From the NCBI GenBank assembly GCA_023409755.1, contig JAEYRA010000197.1:1-22273 (forward strand): a stretch of 22,273 nucleotides of DNA, given 5' to 3'. Below, piece by piece: positions 1 to 6,833 of this stretch; within the stretch, counting starts at the first letter, position 1, and the number at the start of each line of letters is the position of its first letter. Origin of the DNA: Bacillota bacterium (GTDB taxonomy: Bacteria > Bacillota > Clostridia > Christensenellales > UMGS416). The notes under the pieces are model-generated. The model was given only the letters and a program-made list of their open reading frames with translations. It was not told the DNA's origin and did no database searches. A program made the position numbers and the translations under genes.

Positions 1-39
1 TCTTAAGCAAAGACGGTGGAAGTCCATTCGCTCCTTTGT

Positions 40-45
40 TACAAT
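40..45 (+). promoter_or_regulatory. possible -10 element for the dprA operon
   Basis: TACAAT at 40-45 matches TATAAT at 5 of 6 positions. No convincing -35 element sits 16-18 bp upstream, and only 39 bases of upstream sequence are visible. If it is real, transcription would begin near 52. That would exclude the ATG at 47 and support the ATG at 86 as the dprA start. Confidence 0.25.
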
Positions 46-85
46 AATGGAGACGCGGCGTACCGGCCGCGCCGATGGGGGAACG

Positions 86-1234
86 ATGATCGACAACCGG
101 GAGGAGCGCTACTTCATCTGGCTTTCCCGCGTGGATGGAGTCGGCCCCACGACATTTCGCACATTGGTAAACCTGGTTGGTAGCCCCGAGGGCGTCTTCC
201 GCGATGCCCCGCGGTTTCCGGAGCGGCTGCGCCAGGCACCCCGCCTTGCGGAGAAAACCCGTACTGCATTGCTGGCAGCCTGCAATGAGGAATATCTGGA
301 ACGCTTTTTTGCCACACTGGAGCGGCTGGGCATTGCTCCGGTCTGCCAGCTGCACCCACGGTATCCGGCAGGCCTTCATGAGGTGGTCGCGCCGCCGCTG
401 ACGCTCTATTGCATCGGGCGAGTCGAGCTCCTGCAGACCGAGCGGCAGATCGCCATCGTCGGCACGCGGGAGCCATCCAACTACGGGCGGGAGGTGGCCT
501 TCCGCCTGGGGCGGCGGCTGGGCGGCAGCGGGGTGACGGTCGTCTCTGGCATGGCGCGGGGCATCGACACCAGCGCCCACCTGGGCACGCTGGAGGCTGG
601 CGGCAACACCATTGCCGTGCTGGGCTGCGGCGTGGACGTCGCCTACCCCCGCAGCAATGCCGAAGTGTATGAGCGCATCTGCCAGCAGGGGCTGGTTCTT
701 TCTGAATACGTGCCGCACACCGAGCCGTTGTCCGGCAACTTCCCGGCCCGCAACCGCATTATCAGCGGCCTGGCCCGCGGTGTCGTGGTGGTGGAGGCTG
801 GCGAGCACTCCGGCAGCAACATCACCGTCAACTACGCCCTGGAGCAGGGGAAGGACGTCTTTGCCGTGCCGGGGCCCATCCTCTCGGGGGTCAGCGTCTC
901 CACCAACGCGATGATCAAAAGCGGTTGCGAGGTCATCGCCGGGGAGGACGATGTTTTGGACTTCTACGGTTGGGGTGACAAGCCCGCCCGGGGCGGCGCA
1001 GTGGCCCGCCCTGCCCGGGCAGAGAAGCCCGCGCCGCCGTTGCAGCTGACGCTGCAGGAGCAAGCCCTGGTCGATGTTCTCATGGGCGGGGAGCGCTCCT
1101 TTGATGATCTCATTGAACTGACCGGGTTCCCGCTGGGCGACCTGTTTCCGTTGCTAGCGGGGCTGGAAATCAAAGGTGTGCTGGAGCAGAAGCCCGGCCG
1201 CCTGTATGTACTGAAGAGTGGAGGACGCGTTTGA
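86..1234 (+). CDS. dprA: DNA-processing protein DprA
   Basis: DprA (Smf) binds single-stranded DNA entering the cell and loads RecA onto it during natural transformation; it is also widely kept in non-competent bacteria. An N-terminal helix-hairpin-helix-like segment (DGVGPTTF) is followed by the Rossmann-like DNA_processg_A core at about residues 115-305. Visible core motifs are AIVGTREPSNYG, SGMARGIDTSAH, FPARNRIISGLARG and the VFAVPG strand. A C-terminal winged-helix domain covers roughly residues 315-382. The ATG at 86 gives 382 residues and follows a GGGGGA purine run. An in-frame ATG at 47 would add 13 Arg/Gly-rich residues, has no ribosome binding site, and overlaps a possible -10 element. 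The stop overlaps the TTG start of trmFO by 4 nt, so the two are translationally coupled. The family call is secure; only the start is uncertain. Confidence 0.95.
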   Translation: MIDNREERYFIWLSRVDGVGPTTFRTLVNLVGSPEGVFRDAPRFPERLRQAPRLAEKTRTALLAACNEEYLERFFATLERLGIAPVCQLHPRYPAGLHEVVAPPLTLYCIGRVELLQTERQIAIVGTREPSNYGREVAFRLGRRLGGSGVTVVSGMARGIDTSAHLGTLEAGGNTIAVLGCGVDVAYPRSNAEVYERICQQGLVLSEYVPHTEPLSGNFPARNRIISGLARGVVVVEAGEHSGSNITVNYALEQGKDVFAVPGPILSGVSVSTNAMIKSGCEVIAGEDDVLDFYGWGDKPARGGAVARPARAEKPAPPLQLTLQEQALVDVLMGGERSFDDLIELTGFPLGDLFPLLAGLEIKGVLEQKPGRLYVLKSGGRV

Positions 1235-2538
1235 AAGCAATCGTATTGGGGGCGGGGCTGGCCGGCTGTGAGGCAGCCTGGCAGCTTGCCCGCCGTGGAA
1301 TCGACGTGGAACTCATTGAGATGAAGCCCCTGCGGCGCCAGAGCGCACACCAGACCGACGGCTTGGCCGAGCTGGTGTGCAGCAACTCCCTGCGCAGCAA
1401 CGCCGTGGACAATGCCTCCGGGCTCCTCAAGCAGGAGATGCGTCGGCTGGGCTCCCTCATTCTGGAGGCTGCCGACGCCACGGCCCTGCCGGCGGGCGGT
1501 GCCCTGGCGGTCGACCGTGCAGCATTCTCGGCCCATGTGGCCGGGCGGCTCGCGAGCCTGTCCAATCTCACCATCACCCACCGGGAGGCCACCGCCATCC
1601 CCGATGGCCCCTGTGTGGTGGCCACCGGGCCGCTGACCGACGGGGCCATGGCCGAGGCCATCGCGGCCCTTTGCGGGGGCGACGAGCTCAACTTCTACGA
1701 CGCCGTCGCGCCTATTGTGACGCGGGAGTCGGTGGACATGGACAAGGCCTTTGCCCAGTCCCGCTGGGGGGAGGGGGACGGCTACCTCAACTGCCCGCTG
1801 ACCGAGGAAGAATACAACGCCTTTTACGACGAGCTCATTGCCGCCCGCACGGCGGAACTGCACGAGCAGGACCGTGACTTCAAGGTGTTTGAGGGCTGCA
1901 TGCCGGTGGAGGTGATGGCGCGCCGGGGGCGGCAGACGCTGACCTTCGGGCCTATGAAGCCCATCGGCCTTACCGACCCGCACACTGGGCGGCGGCCCTA
2001 TGCCGTGGTGCAGCTGCGGCAAGACAACCGCGAGGGCACCCATTACAACCTTGTGGGCTTCCAAACCCAGCTGGCCTGGCCCGAGCAGCGCCGGGTGCTG
2101 CGCATGGTGCCGGGGTTGGAGCATGCCGAGTTCGTCCGCTACGGCGTGATGCACCGCAACACCTACCTCAACAGCCCCAACCTGCTGACCCGTGACTTCG
2201 CCCTGCGGAGCCGGCCCGACCTGTTTTTTGCCGGGCAGATGACCGGGGTGGAGGGGTATGTGGAGTCTGCGGCTTCGGGCTTCGTGGCGGGCATCGCCCT
2301 GGGGCGGCTGCTGCGGGGTAAGAGTGCTCTCAATTTCTGCCGCCGCACCGTGCTAGGCGCATTGGGATACTATGTAGCAGACCCGCCGCTGCCGGGCCAC
2401 GCCTTCGCGCCCATGAACGCCACCTTTGGCATTCTGGAGCCGCTGGAGGGCCGGGTGCGAGGCGGCCGCGCCCGCCGTGCGGCCATGGCCGACCGCTCAT
2501 TGGATTACGTGGAACTGCTTGCAGACCAAATAGATTGA
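1231..2538 (+). CDS. trmFO: tRNA (uracil-54-C5)-methyltransferase TrmFO, folate/FAD-dependent
   Basis: TrmFO makes 5-methyluridine at position 54 of the tRNA T-loop, using 5,10-methylenetetrahydrofolate as carbon donor and reduced FAD as reductant; it acts in the cytoplasm. The 435-residue length is normal for the family. The N-terminus carries the dinucleotide-binding motif GAGLAGCEAA (residues 7-16). C50 in the LVCSNSLRSN motif and C223 in the EGCMPVE motif correspond to the two conserved cysteines important for catalysis. A second FAD-contact region, FFAGQMTGVEGYVESAASG, lies near residue 333. The start is a TTG inside the last codons of dprA (4-nt overlap), with GGAGG a few bases upstream. 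It is read as one unit with dprA, hslV and hslU. In many Firmicutes topA lies between dprA and this gene; here it is absent. Confidence 0.96.
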   Translation: MKAIVLGAGLAGCEAAWQLARRGIDVELIEMKPLRRQSAHQTDGLAELVCSNSLRSNAVDNASGLLKQEMRRLGSLILEAADATALPAGGALAVDRAAFSAHVAGRLASLSNLTITHREATAIPDGPCVVATGPLTDGAMAEAIAALCGGDELNFYDAVAPIVTRESVDMDKAFAQSRWGEGDGYLNCPLTEEEYNAFYDELIAARTAELHEQDRDFKVFEGCMPVEVMARRGRQTLTFGPMKPIGLTDPHTGRRPYAVVQLRQDNREGTHYNLVGFQTQLAWPEQRRVLRMVPGLEHAEFVRYGVMHRNTYLNSPNLLTRDFALRSRPDLFFAGQMTGVEGYVESAASGFVAGIALGRLLRGKSALNFCRRTVLGALGYYVADPPLPGHAFAPMNATFGILEPLEGRVRGGRARRAAMADRSLDYVELLADQID

Positions 2539-2551
2539 CAGGAGGACAACC

Positions 2552-3097
2552 ATGCAGATGGAAGGAACGACCATAGTGGCCGTGAAGCGTGACGGCATGA
2601 TTGCCGTGGCTGGCGATGGCCAGGTGACCAGCGGTCAGAATACCATCATGAAAGCGACCGCCCGCAAGGTGCGCCGTATTTACAACGATTCGGTGGTCGT
2701 GGGGTTTGCCGGGGCGGTGGCTGACGCCTTCACCCTGGCCGAACGGTTTGAGGCGAAACTCGAACAGTACAGCGGCAACCTGGCCCGTGCTGCGGTGGAG
2801 CTGGCGCAGGATTGGCGCAGCGACAAGCTGCTGCGCAAGCTGGAGGCGCTGCTCATCGTGGCGGACAGTGAGGAGCTGCTGATCTTGAGCGGCAGCGGCG
2901 AGGTTGTCGACCCCGACGACGGCATCGCGGCCATCGGCTCCGGCGGAAACTATGCGCTGGCGGCGGCCAAGGCGCTCAAGGAGAACACCGACCTCCCCGC
3001 CCGCCAGATTGCGGAGAAAGCCATCGGCATCGCGGCGGACATCTGCGTGTTCACCAACCACAACATCATCGTAGAGGAAGTGGGGCAGAGCAAATGA
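2552..3097 (+). CDS. hslV: ATP-dependent protease proteolytic subunit HslV (ClpQ)
   Basis: HslV is the peptidase of the HslUV two-component cytoplasmic protease, a bacterial relative of the proteasome beta subunit that degrades unfolded and regulatory proteins handed over by HslU. The 181-residue sequence contains the family blocks AVAGDGQVTSGQ, GFAGAVADAFTL, ELAQDWRSDK, IAIGSGGNYALAAAKAL and EKAIGIAADICVFTN. The mature enzyme should begin at T6 (TTIVAVKRDG) after removal of a five-residue leader, MQMEG. Thr at this site is the usual catalytic nucleophile; B. subtilis CodW instead uses Ser. The start has an excellent AGGAGG-type site 14 bp after trmFO. The stop overlaps the hslU start (ATGA). 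Confidence 0.97.
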   Translation: MQMEGTTIVAVKRDGMIAVAGDGQVTSGQNTIMKATARKVRRIYNDSVVVGFAGAVADAFTLAERFEAKLEQYSGNLARAAVELAQDWRSDKLLRKLEALLIVADSEELLILSGSGEVVDPDDGIAAIGSGGNYALAAAKALKENTDLPARQIAEKAIGIAADICVFTNHNIIVEEVGQSK

Positions 3098-4485
3098 GCC
3101 AGGCATTGATGGCGTCGGTGCTGACGCCCAAGGAGATCGTCACCGAGCTTGATAAGTACATCATCGGCCAGGACAGCGCCAAGCGCGCCGTGGCCGTGGC
3201 CCTTCGTAACCGTTACCGCCGCAGCCGCCTGCCCGAGGCCCTGCGCGACGAGGTGACGCCCAAGAACATCCTGATGATCGGCCCCACCGGCGTAGGCAAG
3301 ACCGAGATCGCCCGGCGGCTGGCCAAGCTCGTCAACGCACCCTTTGTGAAGGTGGAAGCCACCAAGTTCACCGAGGTGGGCTACGTTGGCCGCGATGTGG
3401 ATTCGATGATCCGCGACCTCGTCGAGGCGTCCATCCGCATGGTCAAGGCGTATAAGATGGAGACCGTGCGCGGGGAAGCCGCCCGCCAGGCCGAGCAGCG
3501 CCTGCTGCAGGTGCTGGTGCCGGGAAAGAAGCCCAAACGCCGCTCCAACCCCCTCGATATGTTCATGGGTAACCAGAACGAGGAGGAGAACGAGCAGCCC
3601 GACGCCGAGATCACCGACCGGCGCAGCGCCATCGCCGAGCGCCTGCACGCCGGGCAGCTGGAGGACAGCCTGGTGGAGGTGGAGGTGGAGGACAGCCCCG
3701 CCGGTATGGAACTCATGCCCGGGGCCGGCGGCATTGAGATCAATTTGCAGGACATGATGGGCGGCCTTCTGCCCCGGCGCACCAAGCAGCGCCGCGTCAA
3801 GGTGGCCGAGGCGCGCCGCATCTTTGAGCAGGAGGAAGCCCAGAAGCTCATCGACATGGACGAGGTGACCGCCGAAGCCCTGCAGCTGGCCGAGCAGCAC
3901 GGCATCGTGTTCATCGATGAGATTGACAAGATCGCCGGCCGTGGCAACATGCAGGGGCCTGACGTCTCCCGCGAAGGGGTGCAGAGGGATATTCTCCCCC
4001 TGGTGGAGGGCAGCACCGTCACCACCAAGTACGGCCCGGTCAAGACCGACTACATGCTCTTCATCGCCGCCGGCGCGTTCCATGTGTCCAAGATTTCCGA
4101 CCTTATCCCCGAGCTGCAGGGCCGCTTCCCCATCAAGGTGGAGCTCAATTCCCTGACCGAGGAGGACTTCCGTCGCATCCTGACCCAGCCGGAGAACGCC
4201 CTTATCAAGCAATACCGTGCGCTGTTGTCGGTCGACAACATCGTGCTGGAGTTCAACGACGAGGCCCTCAATACCCTGGCCCATTACGCTTATGTGGTGA
4301 ACGAAACCAGCGAGAACCTGGGGGCCCGGCGGCTGCACACCATTATGGAGAGTCTGCTGGAGGACATCTCCTTCAACGCCACCGGCAACCACCCGGAGAT
4401 CACCGTACAGGTCGATGGCGCCTATGTCACCGAGCACCTCAAGAAGGTGGCGGGGGAGAAGGACCTGCGGCGGTATATCATCTAG
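3094..4485 (+). CDS. hslU: ATP-dependent protease ATPase subunit HslU (ClpY)
   Basis: HslU is the AAA+ hexameric unfoldase that feeds substrates to HslV. It has 463 residues. Walker A is GPTGVGKT at residues 63-70 and Walker B is the VFIDEIDK stretch at about 272-279. The arginine-finger region is near GRFPIKVEL (343-351) and the sensor-2 motif is GARRLHTIMESLLEDI from about 410. The conserved C-terminal tail that docks into HslV is present (ends DLRRYII). The charged, variable I-domain lies around residues 120-240. Start and hslV stop overlap as ATGA. The gene ends in TAG and is followed by a strong terminator. Residues 341-368 are duplicated as a decayed fragment about 900 bp downstream. 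codY, the usual next gene in several Firmicutes, is not here. Confidence 0.97.
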   Translation: MSQALMASVLTPKEIVTELDKYIIGQDSAKRAVAVALRNRYRRSRLPEALRDEVTPKNILMIGPTGVGKTEIARRLAKLVNAPFVKVEATKFTEVGYVGRDVDSMIRDLVEASIRMVKAYKMETVRGEAARQAEQRLLQVLVPGKKPKRRSNPLDMFMGNQNEEENEQPDAEITDRRSAIAERLHAGQLEDSLVEVEVEDSPAGMELMPGAGGIEINLQDMMGGLLPRRTKQRRVKVAEARRIFEQEEAQKLIDMDEVTAEALQLAEQHGIVFIDEIDKIAGRGNMQGPDVSREGVQRDILPLVEGSTVTTKYGPVKTDYMLFIAAGAFHVSKISDLIPELQGRFPIKVELNSLTEEDFRRILTQPENALIKQYRALLSVDNIVLEFNDEALNTLAHYAYVVNETSENLGARRLHTIMESLLEDISFNATGNHPEITVQVDGAYVTEHLKKVAGEKDLRRYII

Positions 4486-4515
4486 TGGTCAACAACCCAA
4501 CCTGAATTCTTAACC

Positions 4516-4556
4516 AAAGAAGTCGATTGCCGGCACAATCGACTTCTTTTCTTTTC
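4516..4556 (+). terminator. rho-independent terminator after hslU
   Basis: A perfect 14-bp inverted repeat pairs 4516-4529 with 4536-4549 around a 6-nt CCGGCA loop and is followed by a T-rich tract (TTTTCTTTTCC). It ends the dprA-trmFO-hslV-hslU operon. A diverged version of the same hairpin recurs at 5144-5178. Confidence 0.88.
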
Positions 4557-4567
4557 CGTGCTAAACT
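4539..4567 (+). promoter_or_regulatory. putative promoter of fosX, nested in the hslU terminator
   Basis: TCGACT (4539-4544) is separated by 17 bp from TAAACT (4562-4567), which has an upstream TG (extended -10, TGCTAAACT). The -35 lies in the right arm of the terminator hairpin. Single matches are modest, but the same arrangement with identical spacing occurs before the next gene at 5167-5195, which raises confidence. Confidence 0.5.
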
Positions 4568-4602
4568 CATTCCATATCCAGTACAGGTGAACGGGGTATT
4601 TT

Positions 4603-5019
4603 ATGATCTTAGGATTGAGCCATATCACGTTGATTGCAAAGGATCTCGAACGGGCAGCGCTCTTTTTCACCAGTATTTTTGATGCAAAAGAGGTCTATTC
4701 CAGCGGCGAGAACCCCTTCTCCCTTTCAAGAGAGAAGTTTTTTCTGATCAATGATCTGTGGATCTGCGTGATGGAAGGGGAGCCGCTTTTGGAGCGCTCC
4801 TATCATCATATCGCATTTCAGATACCGGACGGGGAGTTTGACCGCTACCATGAGAGAATAGAAGCCATTGGTGCGGAAATCAAGCCCGGACGTCCACGGG
4901 TCGAAGGGGAGGGTCGTTCCCTCTACTTCTATGATTTTGATGGGCATTTGTTTGAGTTGCATACCGGCACTCTTTCCGAAAGGCTGGCTCGCTACCACAA
5001 TGACGCAGAGCCGCAATGA
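4603..5019 (+). CDS. fosX: fosfomycin resistance hydrolase FosX
   Basis: FosX is a Mn(II)-dependent vicinal-oxygen-chelate enzyme that opens the epoxide of fosfomycin with water; FosA and FosB instead use glutathione or bacillithiol. The 138-residue length is typical. All expected residues sit at the family's usual numbers: metal ligands H7 (GLSHITLI), H69 (SYHHIAFQ) and E118 (HLFELHTG), and E44, the general base that distinguishes FosX hydrolases. The ERPRV-like block appears as GRPRVEGEGRSLYFYDFDGH. The start ATG follows a moderate GGTGA/GGGG region. Codon use is visibly more AT-rich than hslU, suggesting acquisition. It sits directly after the hslU terminator and directly before a degenerate hslU fragment. 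Resistance activity is inferred from residue conservation, not shown. Confidence 0.92.
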   Translation: MILGLSHITLIAKDLERAALFFTSIFDAKEVYSSGENPFSLSREKFFLINDLWICVMEGEPLLERSYHHIAFQIPDGEFDRYHERIEAIGAEIKPGRPRVEGEGRSLYFYDFDGHLFELHTGTLSERLARYHNDAEPQ

Positions 5020-5021
5020 CC

Positions 5022-5101
5022 GCAGGTTCCTTCCCCATCCAGGTGGAGCCCAAATCCAGGACAGCGGAACCTTCCAGCGCATCCTGACCCAGCCGGAGAA
5101 C
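5022..5101 (+). pseudogene. degenerate internal fragment of hslU
   Basis: These 80 bases align with hslU 4116-4197 (HslU residues 341-368), with about three quarters of bases shared and a net 2-nt loss. The final 31 bases differ at only two positions, and in one frame still read FQRILTQPEN against FRRILTQPEN in HslU. The frame is broken before that point and no start or hslU 3' end follows. It starts 2 bp after the fosX stop. It is a remnant of a duplication or of an hslU copy that travelled with fosX. Confidence 0.82.
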
Positions 5102-5143
5102 CGCGCTCCACATAAACCTCTTCAGTTCCATACATGCTTTGTC

Positions 5144-5178
5144 AAAAGAAGTCGGTTCTGAAAAGATCGATTTCTTTT
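5144..5178 (+). terminator. decayed copy of the hslU terminator hairpin
   Basis: AAAAGAAGTCG (5144-5154) pairs with CGATTTCTTTT (5168-5178) with one G-U pair, and the stem can extend inward with further G-U pairs. The arms match the hslU terminator at 4516-4549 with several substitutions. The loop is changed and the T-tract is interrupted, so termination after fosX may be weak. Confidence 0.6.
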
Positions 5179-5195
5179 GTTGTGTATGATATAGT
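5167..5195 (+). promoter_or_regulatory. putative promoter of the first GNAT gene
   Basis: TCGATT (5167-5172), a 17-bp spacer, and TATAGT (5190-5195) preceded by TG (extended -10, TGATATAGT). It aligns with the fosX promoter over 34 bases (4539-4572 versus 5167-5200) with 24 identities by eye. The -10 is better than that of fosX. Confidence 0.55.
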
Positions 5196-5233
5196 AATTC
5201 GGAATTTCTTAAAGAAACCAGGAGTGGACGAGA

Positions 5234-5830
5234 ATGACAACAATGCCGGATTTCGCCCGCAAACCCATCCTCTGCGGTGAGAAAGTGCTGCTCCGCCCCT
5301 TTCAGCCAGAAGACATTGAACCGATGATGGACATTTTGTCTGACTACGAAGTGGTCAAGCTGACCGGTTCTGCCTGCACGGAGGAAGAGGCGCACGCGCC
5401 ATTGTCCCAGGAAGAAGCGGAAAAAAGAAAACACTGGTATGAAACCCGTAATGAACAGTGTGACCGTCTCGATCTGGCAATTATTGAAAGGGCGACAAAC
5501 GAAATTGTTGGCGAAGTGGTATTCAACGAATATGACGACGTCACCAATAAAGTTAATTTCCGCATTCTTGTTGGCCCCCATGGACGCAACAAAGGGTTGG
5601 GGAGTGAAGCCACCGCGTTGTTTCTTCAATACGGGTTCGAAGTCCTGAACCTACATAAAATCGCGTTGCAGGTGTTCAGTTTCAACCCGCGCGGCGAACA
5701 CGTTTATGTAAAGAACGGTTTTGTGCTGGAGGGGATTCTGCGGGAAGATTTCATGTATGAAAACGAGTACGTAGATACCAAGGTATATGGCATTCTGGCC
5801 TCGGAGTACAAAAAAAGAGCTTCCGTCTGA
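5234..5830 (+). CDS. GNAT-family N-acetyltransferase (RimJ/RimL type)
   Basis: A 198-residue acetyl-CoA-dependent N-acetyltransferase of the Acetyltransf_3 (RimJ/RimL) type. The acetyl-CoA pyrophosphate-binding motif A is visible as GPHGRNKGLGSEAT (about residues 113-126). The usual downstream block with an Asn and a Gly-Phe pair follows (FNPRGEHVYVKNGF), then a beta strand and a charged C-terminus. The substrate cannot be read from sequence: ribosomal protein N-termini, polyamines, small molecules or drugs are all possible. The ATG follows AGGAG (5220-5224). Base composition is lower in GC than the surrounding operons, like fosX, and the two share a duplicated terminator/promoter module, so they were probably gained as one accessory patch. 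It is followed closely by the ACT-domain gene. Confidence 0.85.
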   Translation: MTTMPDFARKPILCGEKVLLRPFQPEDIEPMMDILSDYEVVKLTGSACTEEEAHAPLSQEEAEKRKHWYETRNEQCDRLDLAIIERATNEIVGEVVFNEYDDVTNKVNFRILVGPHGRNKGLGSEATALFLQYGFEVLNLHKIALQVFSFNPRGEHVYVKNGFVLEGILREDFMYENEYVDTKVYGILASEYKKRASV

Positions 5831-5866
5831 GACGATGCGGCGGATGGCCGCCATGGGAGGGAACCT

Positions 5867-6232
5867 GTGGAACTGGAACTGCTGAAGGACACGTTTTCCG
5901 TCTGTAAGGTGGAGGGCCTTGATGGGGTGCGGCTGGACGCGCCATTCACCTTCCTTTCTCGCACCGACGAGGAATGCTCGCTGGTGTGCCCCACGGCCCT
6001 CGTGCCGTTGGGTTGCCGCACGCGGGAGGATGGCTGGCGCGCCTTCCGGGTGTGCGGGGCCATGGATTTCACGATGGTGGGCGTGCTGGCAGGCATCTCC
6101 GGCGCGTTGGCCTCGGCCGGCGTCAGTCTCTTTGCCCTGTCCACCTACAATACCGATTATGTGCTTGTGAAGGCCGACAAATGGGAGGGCGCTGCCCGGG
6201 CGTTGATGGCCGCGGGGTATCGCTTCGTCTGA
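5867..6232 (+). CDS. ACT-domain protein (ACT_7/COG3603-like)
   Basis: A 121-residue stand-alone ACT-type protein. The N-terminal half has strands rich in Cys and Leu (LVCPTALVPLG). The C-terminal half is a recognisable ACT fold with the block MVGVLAGISGALASAGVSL, then FALSTYNTDYVLVKADK and a final helix ending AAGYRF. This pattern fits the small COG3603/ACT_7 family related to the regulatory domains of aspartate kinase. Such domains usually bind amino acids, but the ligand here is unknown. The start is GTG with GGGAGG (5854-5859) upstream. It lies 36 bp after the first GNAT gene and 28 bp before the second, so co-transcription is likely. It has no attached catalytic domain. Confidence 0.8.
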   Translation: MELELLKDTFSVCKVEGLDGVRLDAPFTFLSRTDEECSLVCPTALVPLGCRTREDGWRAFRVCGAMDFTMVGVLAGISGALASAGVSLFALSTYNTDYVLVKADKWEGAARALMAAGYRFV

Positions 6233-6260
6233 CACAGGAATGCTCCACAGGAGGTTGCCC

Positions 6261-6833
6261 ATGGCGTTTCAGGATTGGTTCAGCTCGGTGCCCGTGTTGC
6301 GGACACCCCAACTGGTATTGCGTCCGTTTTGCTACAGCGACATGGAAGCTTATCTTGGATTCTTCACATCTTCTGCGGTGCAGCAGTATCTCGGTGGGCT
6401 GAAGTGGCCCCGCAACGAGAGGGAACAGCGCCAGTGGGTCGATAACATCAACGGCCGGTGCCTGAAGAACAAGCTGGTATTCACCTGGTGCGTGGAGGAG
6501 GCTGCCAGCGGCGCGGTGGTGGGCCGTATCGACCTGGGCGGCTTTGTGCGCCGCTCCATGGCGGATTTGGCCTACTACTTTGCCCCGGAGCTTTGGGGGC
6601 AGGGGCTGGCGACCGAAGCGGCGGCTGCGGTCGTTCGCTTTGGGCTGGAGGAACTGGGTCTTCACCGCATCCAGGCTACGGTGCGGCCGGAGAACCCGGC
6701 GTCGGTGCGGGTGTTGGAGAAATCCGGCTTCCAGCGCGAAGGCTTGCTGCGCCAGTATGACTTCGGCTATGAGTTCCACGATGTGTACCTGTACGCATTG
6801 CTGCAGACGGATGAAGAAAAGGGGAACGAATGA
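6261..6833 (+). CDS. GNAT-family N-acetyltransferase (RimJ/RimL type)
   Basis: A 190-residue acetyltransferase of the RimJ/RimL class. It has the N-terminal LRTPQLVLRPF strand and motif A as LWGQGLATEAAAAVVRFG. The conserved ENPASVRVLEKSGFQREG block, typical of enzymes acetylating protein N-termini or similar amines, is also present. The ATG at 6261 was chosen because AGGAGG (6249-6254) lies 6 bp upstream; an earlier in-frame ATG at 6240 precedes that site and would add seven residues. It is high-GC like the core genome and clearly distinct from the GNAT at 5234, so it is not a recent duplicate. The stop overlaps the next gene's ATG (ATGA), indicating coupling. The substrate is not predictable. 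Confidence 0.88.
   Translation: MAFQDWFSSVPVLRTPQLVLRPFCYSDMEAYLGFFTSSAVQQYLGGLKWPRNEREQRQWVDNINGRCLKNKLVFTWCVEEAASGAVVGRIDLGGFVRRSMADLAYYFAPELWGQGLATEAAAAVVRFGLEELGLHRIQATVRPENPASVRVLEKSGFQREGLLRQYDFGYEFHDVYLYALLQTDEEKGNE

Noticed and set aside
964..2154. Long minus-strand open frame opposite dprA/trmFO
   Set aside because: It lies fully antisense to two securely identified genes, has no domain I recognise, and such frames are common opposite GC-rich codons.
2950..4437. Minus-strand open frame of 495 codons opposite hslU
   Set aside because: His/Leu/Gly-rich mirror of hslU codons, with no motif or ribosome binding site; a composition artefact.
4490..5240. Insertion sequence carrying fosX
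   Set aside because: No transposase and no terminal inverted repeats or target duplications were found; the repeats present derive from hslU and its terminator.
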